Assembly (NCBI GenBank): GCA_902551695.1
Contig: CACDEI010000008.1
Coordinates: forward strand, 1-45,428
Origin: an uncultured Pseudomonadota bacterium
GTDB lineage: Bacteria; Pseudomonadota; Gammaproteobacteria; Ga0077536
DNA: 45,428 nt
Direction of reading: 5' to 3'
The notes beneath the pieces are model-generated. The model was not told the origin of the DNA. It saw nothing but the letters and a program-made list of their open reading frames with translations, and made no database searches. Each line of letters begins with the position of its first letter. The stretch's first letter is position 1. The translations under genes were made by a program, and so were the position numbers. Below, in pieces: positions 24,642-32,776 of the stretch.

Positions 24642-26527
24642 TATATGCTACAGCTGGGCACGTTGACCATGGGAAAACGTCACTGATTAAATCTCTAACT
24701 TCGGTAGAGACAGATCGGTTGCCCGAGGAGAAATTGAGAGGATTAAGCATAGAATTAGGTTTTGCTTATTCCGATCTTGCAGATGGAGGGAGAGTGGGTT
24801 TTGTTGATGTTCCCGGCCATGAGCGTTTTATTCGGACAATGGTGTCGGGTGTAGGAAGTATAGATGCTGTTTTATTTGTTGTGGCCTTGGACGATGGCCC
24901 GATGCCTCAAACTTTAGAGCATTTGCATATTCTCGAGCTAATGGGAGTCACCAAGGGGTTCATAATCTATACCAAGTCAGATCGGGTGACCGAGATTCGG
25001 AAAGCCGAAGTTAGAAGAAGGGTCCAAGAATTGGTTTCTTATTCTTTTTTGGCTAATTGTAGGGAGTTTTTTGTCTCGACTAAAACCGGTGAAGGAATGG
25101 GGGAGCTTAAAAGCTTCATCGACAGCAATCAAAGCCTTTCCAGGCCAACTGTAGATGGGCTTTTTCGGTTGGCAGTTGACAGATCTTTTGCTTTGAAAGG
25201 AGTTGGTAAAGTTGTCACTGGGTCTATTTTTTCTGGAGAAGTAGAAGTGGAACAATTCGTGAGGCATTTGCCGTCCGGAGCTCGTTTGAGGGTTCGGAAG
25301 TTACATGCACAGGGGCAGGAGAGTAGTTCAGCCTGTGTTGGTCAAAGGTGCGCTGTGAATATTTCTGGTTCGGAGCTAGGTAAAATTGAGATAAAGCGCG
25401 GGGATTGGTTGGTGGCCGAGTTCCAAAGCGGGACGAGTGAGCGTCTTCACGCTAATGTATTTTCTTTAAAAAGAGAGACCTTTAAGGATGGAATGCCAAT
25501 CCATTTTCATCTAGGCGCCTCTGACACTACCGGGCGACTTTTTTTGTGCGATAAGGATCAGTCCGCGCAAGAGAGAACCGCTTTTCTTGTTCTTAATAAG
25601 GACATTCATTCTGTTAAAGGAGATCGATTTGTGCTCAGGGATCAGGCCGCCGAAAAGACGATTGGCGGTGGTGTTGTTTGCGATCCCTCGCCCGCGAAAA
25701 ATTTAACCCGGGTTCAACGTTTTAATTTAATAAAACAAATGCAAAGCGCTAATCACGATGAAGTCTTAAAAAACCTCCTAAACGAAGGATGTTTAGGTCT
25801 CGATGCTGATCGATTCAGAAGGGTCTGTAATCTGACGGATTCGGCTTTAAAGGATATTTTAAAATCGACGGCTGTTCTTGAGATAAAGTCTGACTCGACA
25901 TCTTTTTTGGTGTCGAGCATTCGTTGGGAAGAAACTTTGAATAGTACCCTCAATCTAATAAAAAGATTCCACGATGCAAAACCTAATCTCCTCGGTATTA
26001 CATTTGAACAAATTTATGAGCTTGATCCTAAACTAAGGAAGGCTATTGAACAAAAATTGATGGGCGAATTGTTGAGGGAATTAATTCGCCGAGATCTTCT
26101 CTCATTAATAGGAGGTCTTTATAAGTTAAAAAAATTCTCCACAAAGGCATCAGGGAATTTAGAAAGAAATTGGCCAGCTATATTTGAGATTCTTTCTAGG
26201 CCGGCAGCTAACGTGCCAGTTGTGCAAGATCTGTCTGAGGCTCTTGGTATGTCAAAGGTAGAACTGGAGAAGTGTTTAAAGGAGGCAGTGGCCTTGAGAA
26301 CTGTCGTCAAAATTAGCGAGAAAAGATATTTTTTGCCGGAGGCAGTACAAGCTCTTCGTGAACAGTGCGTTTCCATCGCCGAATCGTGCATTAACGGCCG
26401 ATTTACGGTTAGAGATTTTAGAGATAAGAGCGGGATTGGACGGAACGCTGTAGTAGAAATCCTTGAATATTTTGATCGTGAACGGTTCACGTTGCGTCAA
26501 GGGAATCACCGAGTACTGAGGAGGTAA
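24638..26527 (+). CDS. selB: Selenocysteine-specific translation elongation factor
   Basis: 629 residues (E. coli 614). The G domain has GHVDHGKTSLIKSL (P loop, about 6-19), DVPGHERFIRTMV (G3) and YTKSD (G4, equivalent of NKxD, with Thr for Asn). The EF-Tu-like domains II and III follow to about 340, then four winged-helix modules; the last (about 585-629, FTVRDFRDKSGIGRNAVVEIL) is the SECIS-RNA-binding module. It delivers Sec-tRNA to UGA codons with a SECIS hairpin. Start ATG overlaps the selA stop (ATGA). Its presence implies that at least one selenoprotein exists elsewhere in the genome. Confidence 0.96.
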   Translation: MIYATAGHVDHGKTSLIKSLTSVETDRLPEEKLRGLSIELGFAYSDLADGGRVGFVDVPGHERFIRTMVSGVGSIDAVLFVVALDDGPMPQTLEHLHILELMGVTKGFIIYTKSDRVTEIRKAEVRRRVQELVSYSFLANCREFFVSTKTGEGMGELKSFIDSNQSLSRPTVDGLFRLAVDRSFALKGVGKVVTGSIFSGEVEVEQFVRHLPSGARLRVRKLHAQGQESSSACVGQRCAVNISGSELGKIEIKRGDWLVAEFQSGTSERLHANVFSLKRETFKDGMPIHFHLGASDTTGRLFLCDKDQSAQERTAFLVLNKDIHSVKGDRFVLRDQAAEKTIGGGVVCDPSPAKNLTRVQRFNLIKQMQSANHDEVLKNLLNEGCLGLDADRFRRVCNLTDSALKDILKSTAVLEIKSDSTSFLVSSIRWEETLNSTLNLIKRFHDAKPNLLGITFEQIYELDPKLRKAIEQKLMGELLRELIRRDLLSLIGGLYKLKKFSTKASGNLERNWPAIFEILSRPAANVPVVQDLSEALGMSKVELEKCLKEAVALRTVVKISEKRYFLPEAVQALREQCVSIAESCINGRFTVRDFRDKSGIGRNAVVEILEYFDRERFTLRQGNHRVLRR

Positions 26528-26532
26528 ACGGT

Positions 26533-27765
26533 TTGCGTTATTTAAAGGAAAATCTTGGAGACTGGCTTTTAGAGGGTCAATATGACGCACGCTTTGAAAG
26601 TGTGGTAGAGGAGTTTAAACAAAATTTTATACGACGGCACGAAATGGGTGCCAGCTGTGTAGTGATGGTAGAAGGTGAGATTGTTTTAGATGTCTGGGGA
26701 GGGGTATGTCCGGGTTCAAAGGAGCCATGGCTGAAAGATACTGTTTGCACAGTATTCTCCTCAACGAAAGGCGCAACTGCTATTTGTGCTCATCTGCTTA
26801 AGGATAGGAATCTGTTAGATTTTGAGGCTCCTGTAAAAAAGTACTGGCCAGAGTTTGCCAAGAACGGAAAAGAAACCGCTCTAGTCAAAATGGCGCTTGA
26901 CCACAGCATTGGCGTGCCACACTATCGAGAACCCGTTCCTAAGGGTGGATTCTACGATTATGAATATATGGTACGTCGCACGGAGGATGAGGAGGCCTTT
27001 TGGGAGCCAGGTACAAGGAATGGGTATCATGCAATAAGCATGGCTTGGATAGTTGGTGAGATCGTTAACAGAGCGGGTTCCAAGAGGCTAGGCAAGCTAT
27101 TTAATGAGGAGGTTGCGGATTTTTTAGAGGCGGACTTCTCTATTGGTGATGCTGAGCGTACTACAGGTCGTGTATCGCCAGTCGCCTTGGCAGATGCTGA
27201 GGATGCTTGGCTTTCGAGTAAGTTCATGAAAGCAGCAGGAAAAAAAGATCTCTCGCCTACAAGCTTGTTCATGAGAGACTTTGGGCTATTGGAAGTAAAC
27301 AAAACCATCTGTCATCAATCTGAAGTGGGTTCTGCAAACGGTCTGAGTAATGCTAGAGGTTTAGCCACAATATACTCACCTTTGGCTAATGGTGGTAAAC
27401 ATAACGGTAGCCAATTTATCTCTAAGTCTGCTGTAGCTGAAATGTCTACCCTATCCACTATTTCAGCTGAGGATTATACTCTTTTGATTCCGACAAGATT
27501 TGGACCAGGCTTCATGCTGTCAACTGATAATCGAAACCTTGAAAAAGCGCCCAACTCAAGCGCGATCTTGGGGCGGCGAGCGTTCGGGCATGTTGGGGCT
27601 GGTGGATCTATTGGTTTTGCAGACCCAGATTGCAGGATGAGTTTTGGTTATGTAATGAATAAGATGGGGGTCGGGCTCATGTTGAATCAGCGAGGGCAGA
27701 GCCTCGTGGATGCTACCTATCAGTCGCTTGGGCTATCAACAACTGACTCGGGTTATTGGGAATAA
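26533..27765 (+). CDS. Beta-lactamase-family serine hydrolase (class C/EstB-like)
   Basis: 410 residues, beginning at TTG 26533 with GAGG eight to ten nt upstream; the next in-frame ATG would cut into the fold. The SxxK nucleophile motif is SSTKG (about 77-81), preceded by VEGEIVLDVWGG; LDHSIGVPHY corresponds to the LLxHTSG segment, NGYHAISMAWIVGEI to the YxN region and HVGAGGSIGFADP to the HxG/KTG position. Enzymes of this group (EstB, lactonases, D-aminopeptidases) are esterases rather than true beta-lactamases. There is no signal peptide, so it is cytoplasmic. It is inserted between selB and selC with short gaps, but a role in selenium metabolism is not indicated. Confidence 0.85.
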   Translation: MRYLKENLGDWLLEGQYDARFESVVEEFKQNFIRRHEMGASCVVMVEGEIVLDVWGGVCPGSKEPWLKDTVCTVFSSTKGATAICAHLLKDRNLLDFEAPVKKYWPEFAKNGKETALVKMALDHSIGVPHYREPVPKGGFYDYEYMVRRTEDEEAFWEPGTRNGYHAISMAWIVGEIVNRAGSKRLGKLFNEEVADFLEADFSIGDAERTTGRVSPVALADAEDAWLSSKFMKAAGKKDLSPTSLFMRDFGLLEVNKTICHQSEVGSANGLSNARGLATIYSPLANGGKHNGSQFISKSAVAEMSTLSTISAEDYTLLIPTRFGPGFMLSTDNRNLEKAPNSSAILGRRAFGHVGAGGSIGFADPDCRMSFGYVMNKMGVGLMLNQRGQSLVDATYQSLGLSTTDSGYWE

Positions 27766-27814
27766 TTTGCCTCTCACCGCACGCTTAGCACCATTTTCTG
27801 ATAGCATTGAAGGC

Positions 27815-27907
27815 GGAAGAGCATCGTCTCCCGGTGGGGCGCCCGGTCTTCAAAACCGGTGAAACGCGGTAGAACGTGTTTGGTGGGTTCGACTCCTACC
27901 TCTTCCG
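27815..27907 (+). tRNA. selC: tRNA-Sec (anticodon UCA)
   Basis: The 93-nt RNA has an anticodon stem CCGGT/ACCGG with loop CTTCAAA (anticodon TCA), a six-pair D stem (CGTCTC with GGGGCG), a long variable arm (AAACGCG with CGTGTTT around GTAGAA) and T arm GTGGG-TTCGACT-CCTAC: the bacterial tRNA-Sec layout. The discriminator is G. The acceptor stem pairs GGAAGAG with CTCTTCC, seven pairs; in E. coli it has eight, and position 27822 (C) has no partner. CCA is not encoded, unlike the other two tRNAs in the window. It lies 49 nt after the hydrolase stop and may be processed from the sel transcript. Confidence 0.93.
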
Positions 27908-28106
27908 AAATCTGAACTGGAATAAGTTGTTAAAGATTCAAGTGAGCATTTAATCTGTATTAAACGTATTCTCGATGTGCTAGACGAATAGCTCATACTC
28001 CTGCTAGACATAGATATCTAAATAAAAGAGAATTGCGTTCTAGAGCAGAGTGGAATCGTTCGTGAGTACATTTATCTCATTTCAACTATAAAAGAAGGAA
28101 AGAAAT

Positions 28107-28550
28107 ATGTTGTTCAAAAGTATTTTTGCCGGCATCTTGCTTGTTTTTGTATCCTCAATTTCAGCCAAAGAATGTAATCTCGATATTAGTGGAACAGACA
28201 TGATGCAATTCGACAAGACGATTCTGGAACTAGACTCTGGATGCACGAGTGCTAATCTGACGCTAAAGCATACTGGGGCATTGGCAAAAAATATCATGGG
28301 TCACAACGTTGTCATCGTCGCGACAGAAAAATTCGATAGCGTGATAGCCTCTATCAGTATGGACGCTGGGTTAGACAATGGATACTTAGCTGAGAGTGAA
28401 GATGTGCTAGCTAAGACTGCCATGATTGGTGGCGGAGAGGTATCCGAAATTGCGCTCGATCTGTCGAAGTTTGAAAAGGGTGCTAGCTACACTTTCTTTT
28501 GCAGCTTTCCAGGTCACTACGCGATTATGAAAGGGAAATTTGTTATCTGA
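28107..28550 (+). CDS. azu: Azurin (periplasmic blue copper protein)
   Basis: 147 residues with signal peptide (about 1-20, ending ISA; mature chain starts KECNLDI). Type-1 copper ligands are all in place: His in GHNVV (about 65), Cys in FFCSFPGHY (about 132), His of the same PGH segment and Met in AIMKGK (about 141). The disulphide Cys pair of azurins is present (CNLDI and SGCTS). It is a small soluble electron carrier between periplasmic redox enzymes. The ribosome-binding site is AAGGAAAG. It ends 13 nt before gltX. Confidence 0.95.
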   Translation: MLFKSIFAGILLVFVSSISAKECNLDISGTDMMQFDKTILELDSGCTSANLTLKHTGALAKNIMGHNVVIVATEKFDSVIASISMDAGLDNGYLAESEDVLAKTAMIGGGEVSEIALDLSKFEKGASYTFFCSFPGHYAIMKGKFVI

Positions 28551-28563
28551 AGATGGGTTGAAG

Positions 28564-29973
28564 GTGTCTGTAACCACGAGATTTCCTCCGAGCCCAACGG
28601 GCGACCTTCACATAGGCGGAGTTAGAACGGCGCTATTCAATTGGCTATTCGCCCGCTCCCAAGGCGGGCGGTTCATTTTGCGTATTGAAGATACCGATAA
28701 AAATCGGTCAACCGATGAGGCAATAGAGGGAATAATTAAAGGGTTGGACTGGCTAGGCTTGGATTTTGATGAAGGTCCCATCTTTCAAACTGAACGCCTA
28801 GACAGATACGCAGAAGTAATTGAAAAGTTGTTGGAAGACGGCTCTGCGTATCGATGTTACTGCACAAAAGAACGACTAGATGGGCTGCGGGAAGCTCAAA
28901 TCGCAAAAAAAGAGAAGCCTCGTTACGACGGCTTGTGTAGAGACTTAGATCCAACGATTATCAGAACTGAACAGTTCGTGGTACGCTTGAAAACGCCGAA
29001 GGAGGGGAAGGTGGGTTTAAGTGATATTGTTCAAGGAGACGTTGTCTACGATAACTCTGAACTTGACGATATGATAATAGCTCGTGGAGATGGTTCCCCT
29101 ACTTATCATCTCGCGGCAGTAGTAGATGATATCGATATGGGCATTACGCACGTTATCAGAGGCGATGATCACCTGAATAATACTCCCAGACAGATGCATA
29201 TCTACAGAGCGCTGGGAGAACCCTATCCTCACTATGCGCACATACCTATGATTCATGGTCAGGATGGAAAAAAATTATCAAAACGCCACGGTGCTTTGAG
29301 TATTCTGGAGTACCAAAAAGCAGGTTTCTTGGCGGAAGCGGTTATTAACTATCTTTCGAGGTTGGGTTGGTCATGGGGTGACAAAGAAATATTTGAGTTA
29401 GAGGAGCTTTTAACGGCTTTTAACTTAACCGATGTCAATAAAGCAGCTGCTAAGTTTGATATCGAAAAATTGAATTGGGTTAATCATCAACACATGATAG
29501 CTTCAAGCTTGGATCGCTTGGTGACCCTGGTCAAGCCCTATCTGCATTCAGACCCTGTTACATGCGACTCCCGGTCAATGCGAGTTGTAGAATTACAGAG
29601 AGAGAGGGCCAAGAATTTAGTGGATCTAGCGAAATCGTCGGACTATTTTTTCGAGGCGCCACAGCAGTATCAACCGAAACACTCTAAGAAGTTTCTGACT
29701 GAGATGACGAGGCCAATTCTTAAACAGTTACAGGATGAACTTGAACTTTTGACAGATTGGCAGATCGCGTTGCTGGACGAAATAATTGAAAAAGTTTGTC
29801 AAGAGCGTGGTCTGGGAATGGGAAAAGTTGCTCAGCCCCTTAGAGTTGCTCTAACAGGTTCGACTTCTTCCCCAGGAATTGGAGAAACAATGTTTTTGAT
29901 AGGTCGTAATGAGGTGCTGAAGCGGTTGGCTGCCGCTATGAAATTTATAGATAACAACCACAACGAAACCTAG
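28564..29973 (+). CDS. gltX: Glutamyl-tRNA synthetase
   Basis: 469 residues from GTG 28564. The class I synthetase motifs are FPPSPTGDLHIGGVRTALF (HIGH equivalent, about 6-24) and KKLSKRHGA (KMSKS equivalent, about 240). A C-terminal anticodon-binding domain of normal size follows (GLGMGKVAQPLRVALTGS near the end). It charges tRNA-Glu; one such tRNA is encoded 180 nt downstream, a neighbourhood also seen in other gammaproteobacteria. The zinc-binding Cys set of proteobacterial GltX is visible in CYCTKERL and GLCRD. The GTG start is chosen because SVTTRFPPSPTG fits the family N-terminus; a TTG at 28540 overlapping azurin is also in frame. Confidence 0.96.
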   Translation: MSVTTRFPPSPTGDLHIGGVRTALFNWLFARSQGGRFILRIEDTDKNRSTDEAIEGIIKGLDWLGLDFDEGPIFQTERLDRYAEVIEKLLEDGSAYRCYCTKERLDGLREAQIAKKEKPRYDGLCRDLDPTIIRTEQFVVRLKTPKEGKVGLSDIVQGDVVYDNSELDDMIIARGDGSPTYHLAAVVDDIDMGITHVIRGDDHLNNTPRQMHIYRALGEPYPHYAHIPMIHGQDGKKLSKRHGALSILEYQKAGFLAEAVINYLSRLGWSWGDKEIFELEELLTAFNLTDVNKAAAKFDIEKLNWVNHQHMIASSLDRLVTLVKPYLHSDPVTCDSRSMRVVELQRERAKNLVDLAKSSDYFFEAPQQYQPKHSKKFLTEMTRPILKQLQDELELLTDWQIALLDEIIEKVCQERGLGMGKVAQPLRVALTGSTSSPGIGETMFLIGRNEVLKRLAAAMKFIDNNHNET

Positions 29974-29980
29974 AAACCAC

Positions 29981-30010
29981 TTACTTATCGGTTGCCTAGC
30001 GTGCTATAAT
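29981..30010 (+). promoter_or_regulatory. Likely promoter of the tRNA-Ala/tRNA-Glu unit
   Basis: An extended -10 element TGCTATAAT ends at 30010 (TATAAT at 30005-30010), with a weak -35 TTACTT at 29981-29986 and an 18-nt spacer. It stands about 45 nt before the first tRNA base, which is suitable for a stable-RNA promoter and would allow expression of the tRNAs apart from gltX. Confidence 0.55.
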
Positions 30011-30055
30011 CGTTTTAGCTAAACGCGTGATTAAGGTTTATACTCTATGGCCTCT

Positions 30056-30131
<76 letters not shown>

Positions 30132-30151
30132 AAAGTATTTCAGAAGGTAAC

Positions 30152-30227
30152 GTCCCCTTCGTCTAGAGGCCTAGGACACCGCCCTTTCACGGCGGCAACA
30201 GGGGTTCGAATCCCCTAGGGGACGCCA
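30152..30227 (+). tRNA. tRNA-Glu (TTC)
   Basis: A 76-nt cloverleaf: acceptor GTCCCCT with AGGGGAC, anticodon stem CCGCC/GGCGG with loop CTTTCAC (anticodon TTC), GGGGTTCGAATCCCC T arm, discriminator G and encoded CCA. It follows gltX and tRNA-Ala and is the substrate of the upstream synthetase. Confidence 0.97.
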
Positions 30228-30353
30228 TCTATGTTAACTCGAGATTCTAAAGTTTCACGTCATAAAGGCGATCGATTAAGTGACGCGCCTTTAAAATTGT
30301 AAAATTCTACTTATAATTCAACCCTAAATCTTCGTTTATGGAGTCTCCGAAAT

Positions 30354-31355
30354 ATGGCTGAATATCGATTAGATACGATTGACGAATTGCCGCATAGTCC
30401 GACAACTGAAACTAACTTCAATGAAAGTGTATATGTAAACGGTTGGGATGCAGAAAGACAATACGGTGGATGGATGCGAATAGGAAATCGAGTGAATGAG
30501 GGCCATGCCGAGATGCAGCTGTGCTTCTATTTGCCAAATGGAATTATTGCCTGTCAATTTTTAAAGCCACCGATTTTTTCAAATGAAAAGTTTAAAGCGA
30601 ATGGCTTAGAATACGAAGTTATAAAGCCCTTTAAGCATGTCTGCATGAACTACAATGGCCCGATGTTCATTGTCGATGACCCAGATAAACTAAGAGAACC
30701 GAAAAGGTTTTTCCGAGATTCGGAATCGGTTGAGGCAGATATTACCTTCGAGCTTTACGGCAATTCACCTGTATACGGGGGAGAACCTATCGATGAAAAA
30801 CTTGAAACCATGTACGGTCGTGATTTTTCTTTAGGACATTTCTTTCAGCATACAATTACTCGAGGAGTAGTGAAGATAGGGAAGGATCATTTGAATCTAG
30901 ATGGTTATGGATGGCGTGATCATTCTTGGGGCCCGAGATACTGGACCAATATCTTTTGTTATAGACTTTTGATTGCTAATTTTGGGGCTGATCGGGGCTT
31001 CACACTATTAAAACTGATGCAAGAAAATGGTGAAATAAGAACCAGCGGAGTGTTGTTGGTCGATAATCAATACGAATCTATAAAAGATTTAGAAATCACC
31101 ACTAATTGGAATAAAGAATTTGATCCACTTCAAATAACAGTCGAGGTAAGAACAGAGTTTCGAGAGGCCCAATTAAAAGGAAGGGTTCTAACACTTGCGC
31201 CTTTAAGAAATAGAAGAAAAGTGGGAGAAAGTTATTTAATTTCCCGTATCGCAGAAGGTCTAACGGAATGGACTTGGGAAGGGGAAAAAGGAATTGGGAT
31301 TTCAGAGTATATAGAGCGTTTGAAAAACGGGAAACCGGTCGGCTATCCCAATTAG
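30354..31355 (+). CDS. Uncharacterised protein resembling DUF7064/hydroxyneurosporene-synthase-like beta folds
   Basis: 333 residues, no signal peptide or TM segment. Rich in beta-strand patterns and Trp/Tyr/His. Conspicuous motifs are YVNGWDAERQYGGWMRIGNR near the start, a GRDFSLGHFFQHT section (about 160-172) and GYGWRDHSWGPRYW (about 187-200). The latter, and the overall pattern, recall a family of two-lipocalin-like-domain proteins related to carotenoid 1,2-hydratase (CrtC) and the DUF7064/7065 proteins often found beside CoA-metabolism genes. The function is unknown; I do not assign one. It leads a run of genes with an APH-fold kinase-like protein, DUF6285 and an LLM oxidoreductase. Confidence 0.7.
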   Translation: MAEYRLDTIDELPHSPTTETNFNESVYVNGWDAERQYGGWMRIGNRVNEGHAEMQLCFYLPNGIIACQFLKPPIFSNEKFKANGLEYEVIKPFKHVCMNYNGPMFIVDDPDKLREPKRFFRDSESVEADITFELYGNSPVYGGEPIDEKLETMYGRDFSLGHFFQHTITRGVVKIGKDHLNLDGYGWRDHSWGPRYWTNIFCYRLLIANFGADRGFTLLKLMQENGEIRTSGVLLVDNQYESIKDLEITTNWNKEFDPLQITVEVRTEFREAQLKGRVLTLAPLRNRRKVGESYLISRIAEGLTEWTWEGEKGIGISEYIERLKNGKPVGYPN

Positions 31356-31375
31356 TAAGGTAAGACGCACTGAAA

Positions 31376-32389
31376 ATGGTAGATGATTCTGCAGATTTAG
31401 GGGAAATATCGGGGTCGCTACAGAGATTGGCCGAAAAACATTTTGGCTCCTCTTGTATTGTTAAAAACCTCAAAAGACCACCTATGCTTGGGGGGGCAAA
31501 CGAAACCTTTATTTTCGACGTTGAGCAGCGCTCAAAAAGTCAGAGACTGGTTTTAAGGCGACAAACTTATTTTGAAAATAATTCGCCTTTCTTGGCTATG
31601 AGCCACCAATATACTATCTTACAAAAGGTGTTTAGGAACAAGGTTGCGACGCCTGAACCCCTGTTTGAGCTGGAATCAACTGACTGTTTAGGAAAAGGGT
31701 TCGTTATGCGCTTTGTTGAGGGAGAAACGATACCTCGAAAAATCCTAGCCAATGAGTCTTTGGATGTAGCTAGAAGGAAACTAACTGAGCAATGTGGTAG
31801 AACATTGGCCCAAATTCACAGGCTTTCCACTGAGGAGTTTAACTTTTTAGGGTGTTCTGCCGATTCCAAGGATGCGCTCCAGGCCCAAATAGAGCGTTAT
31901 GAAAAGTATGGAGGGCGTCAACCGGCCCTTGAGTTGGCAATAAGATGGCTTCAAAAAAATAGAAGAGAGTATCCCGTTAAGAGGTTGTTACACGGAGATT
32001 TTAGGTTGGGAAATATTGTAGTTGGCCATGAAGGTTTTAAATATTTGCTTGATTGGGATTGCTGTCATCTTGGTGATCCAATGGAGGAGTTGGCATGGTT
32101 ATGCTTAAAATCGTGGCGCTTTGGAAAGGTGGAAAAAAAAGTAGGTGGTTTCGGTGATCGTGAGATCCTTTATAGATCTTATCTTGATAATGGGGGTTAT
32201 GAAATCTCACAAGAGCGGATTAGATGGTGGAAGATATTTGGATATCTACGTTGGGCTGTCTTAAATATGATGCAGATTCATGGCCATATGAATTCGTCAC
32301 GAAAATCACTACCGTTTGCCATTTGTGGAAGAAATATTTGTTTGATCGAATATGATCTTTTAATGGCCTTAAAAGGGGAGAAGTTTTAA
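31376..32389 (+). CDS. APH-fold phosphotransferase family protein (ACAD11-like kinase domain)
   Basis: 337 residues. The catalytic loop HGDFRLGNIVVG (about 206-217) and the metal-binding DWDCCHLGDPMEELAW (about 223-240) are those of aminoglycoside phosphotransferase-like kinases, close to the domain fused to ACAD in eukaryotic ACAD11, which phosphorylates 4-hydroxyacyl-CoA. The N-terminal lobe has LVLRRQTYFEN as the ATP-binding Lys/Arg region. The next gene, a DUF6285 protein, overlaps by one base; this pair commonly occurs together. A role with hydroxyacyl-CoA esters is a family-based suggestion. Confidence 0.85.
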   Translation: MVDDSADLGEISGSLQRLAEKHFGSSCIVKNLKRPPMLGGANETFIFDVEQRSKSQRLVLRRQTYFENNSPFLAMSHQYTILQKVFRNKVATPEPLFELESTDCLGKGFVMRFVEGETIPRKILANESLDVARRKLTEQCGRTLAQIHRLSTEEFNFLGCSADSKDALQAQIERYEKYGGRQPALELAIRWLQKNRREYPVKRLLHGDFRLGNIVVGHEGFKYLLDWDCCHLGDPMEELAWLCLKSWRFGKVEKKVGGFGDREILYRSYLDNGGYEISQERIRWWKIFGYLRWAVLNMMQIHGHMNSSRKSLPFAICGRNICLIEYDLLMALKGEKF

Positions 32390-32706
32390 TGACTCAACAT
32401 GACCAACCTGATTGCTTCGAGTTGATACGAACAGTCAACGATTTTCTGGAGAGCATCGAGGGGAAACTGCATGGGTCTGATAAGTATGGTTTGCAATGTG
32501 CAAAGCATGTGTTAAATATTATTGCTAGAGAAATTGAAGGGGCCCCTGATGGCTCTCTACAGACAGCTGATGATATTAAGAAACTTTGTCTGGGTATTCG
32601 TGAAGGAAAATATGATGATAATTGGCCAGAAACGCTTAGGCATATTTTGGATCATGTAGTTGAGAAGGTAAAAATATCGGATCCTAATCATCTCAGAGGG
32701 ATATAG
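32389..32706 (+). CDS. DUF6285-type small protein
   Basis: 105 residues, all-alpha by pattern. It starts in a TAATG overlap with the phosphotransferase stop and so is translationally coupled. LIRTVNDFLESIEGKL, QCAKHVLNIIAREIE and the C-terminal LRHILDHVVEKVKISDP are the pattern of DUF6285, which is regularly encoded next to APH-like phosphotransferases. No catalytic residues are evident; it may be a regulatory or structural partner of the kinase. Confidence 0.75.
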   Translation: MTQHDQPDCFELIRTVNDFLESIEGKLHGSDKYGLQCAKHVLNIIAREIEGAPDGSLQTADDIKKLCLGIREGKYDDNWPETLRHILDHVVEKVKISDPNHLRGI

Positions 32707-32776
32707 GTCATTGGTAGTTGCAAGAATTCTTGATGGGACGGGATATTGCACATTTGAATAGTTTGAGGGGGGTAAT

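Noticed and set aside
27908-28106. Possible small gene between tRNA-Sec and azurin
   Set aside because: No open frame with a start, binding site and coding character was found; only the azurin leader with its ribosome-binding site near 28090-28106.
28540-28563. TTG start for gltX inside the azurin gene
   Set aside because: The extra eight residues do not fit the family N-terminus, whereas GTG 28564 gives the standard start before the first strand.
30264-30292. Inverted repeat AAAGGCG/CGCCTTT after tRNA-Glu as terminator
   Set aside because: The loop is 15 nt and there are only three T, followed by AAAA; too weak to call a terminator.
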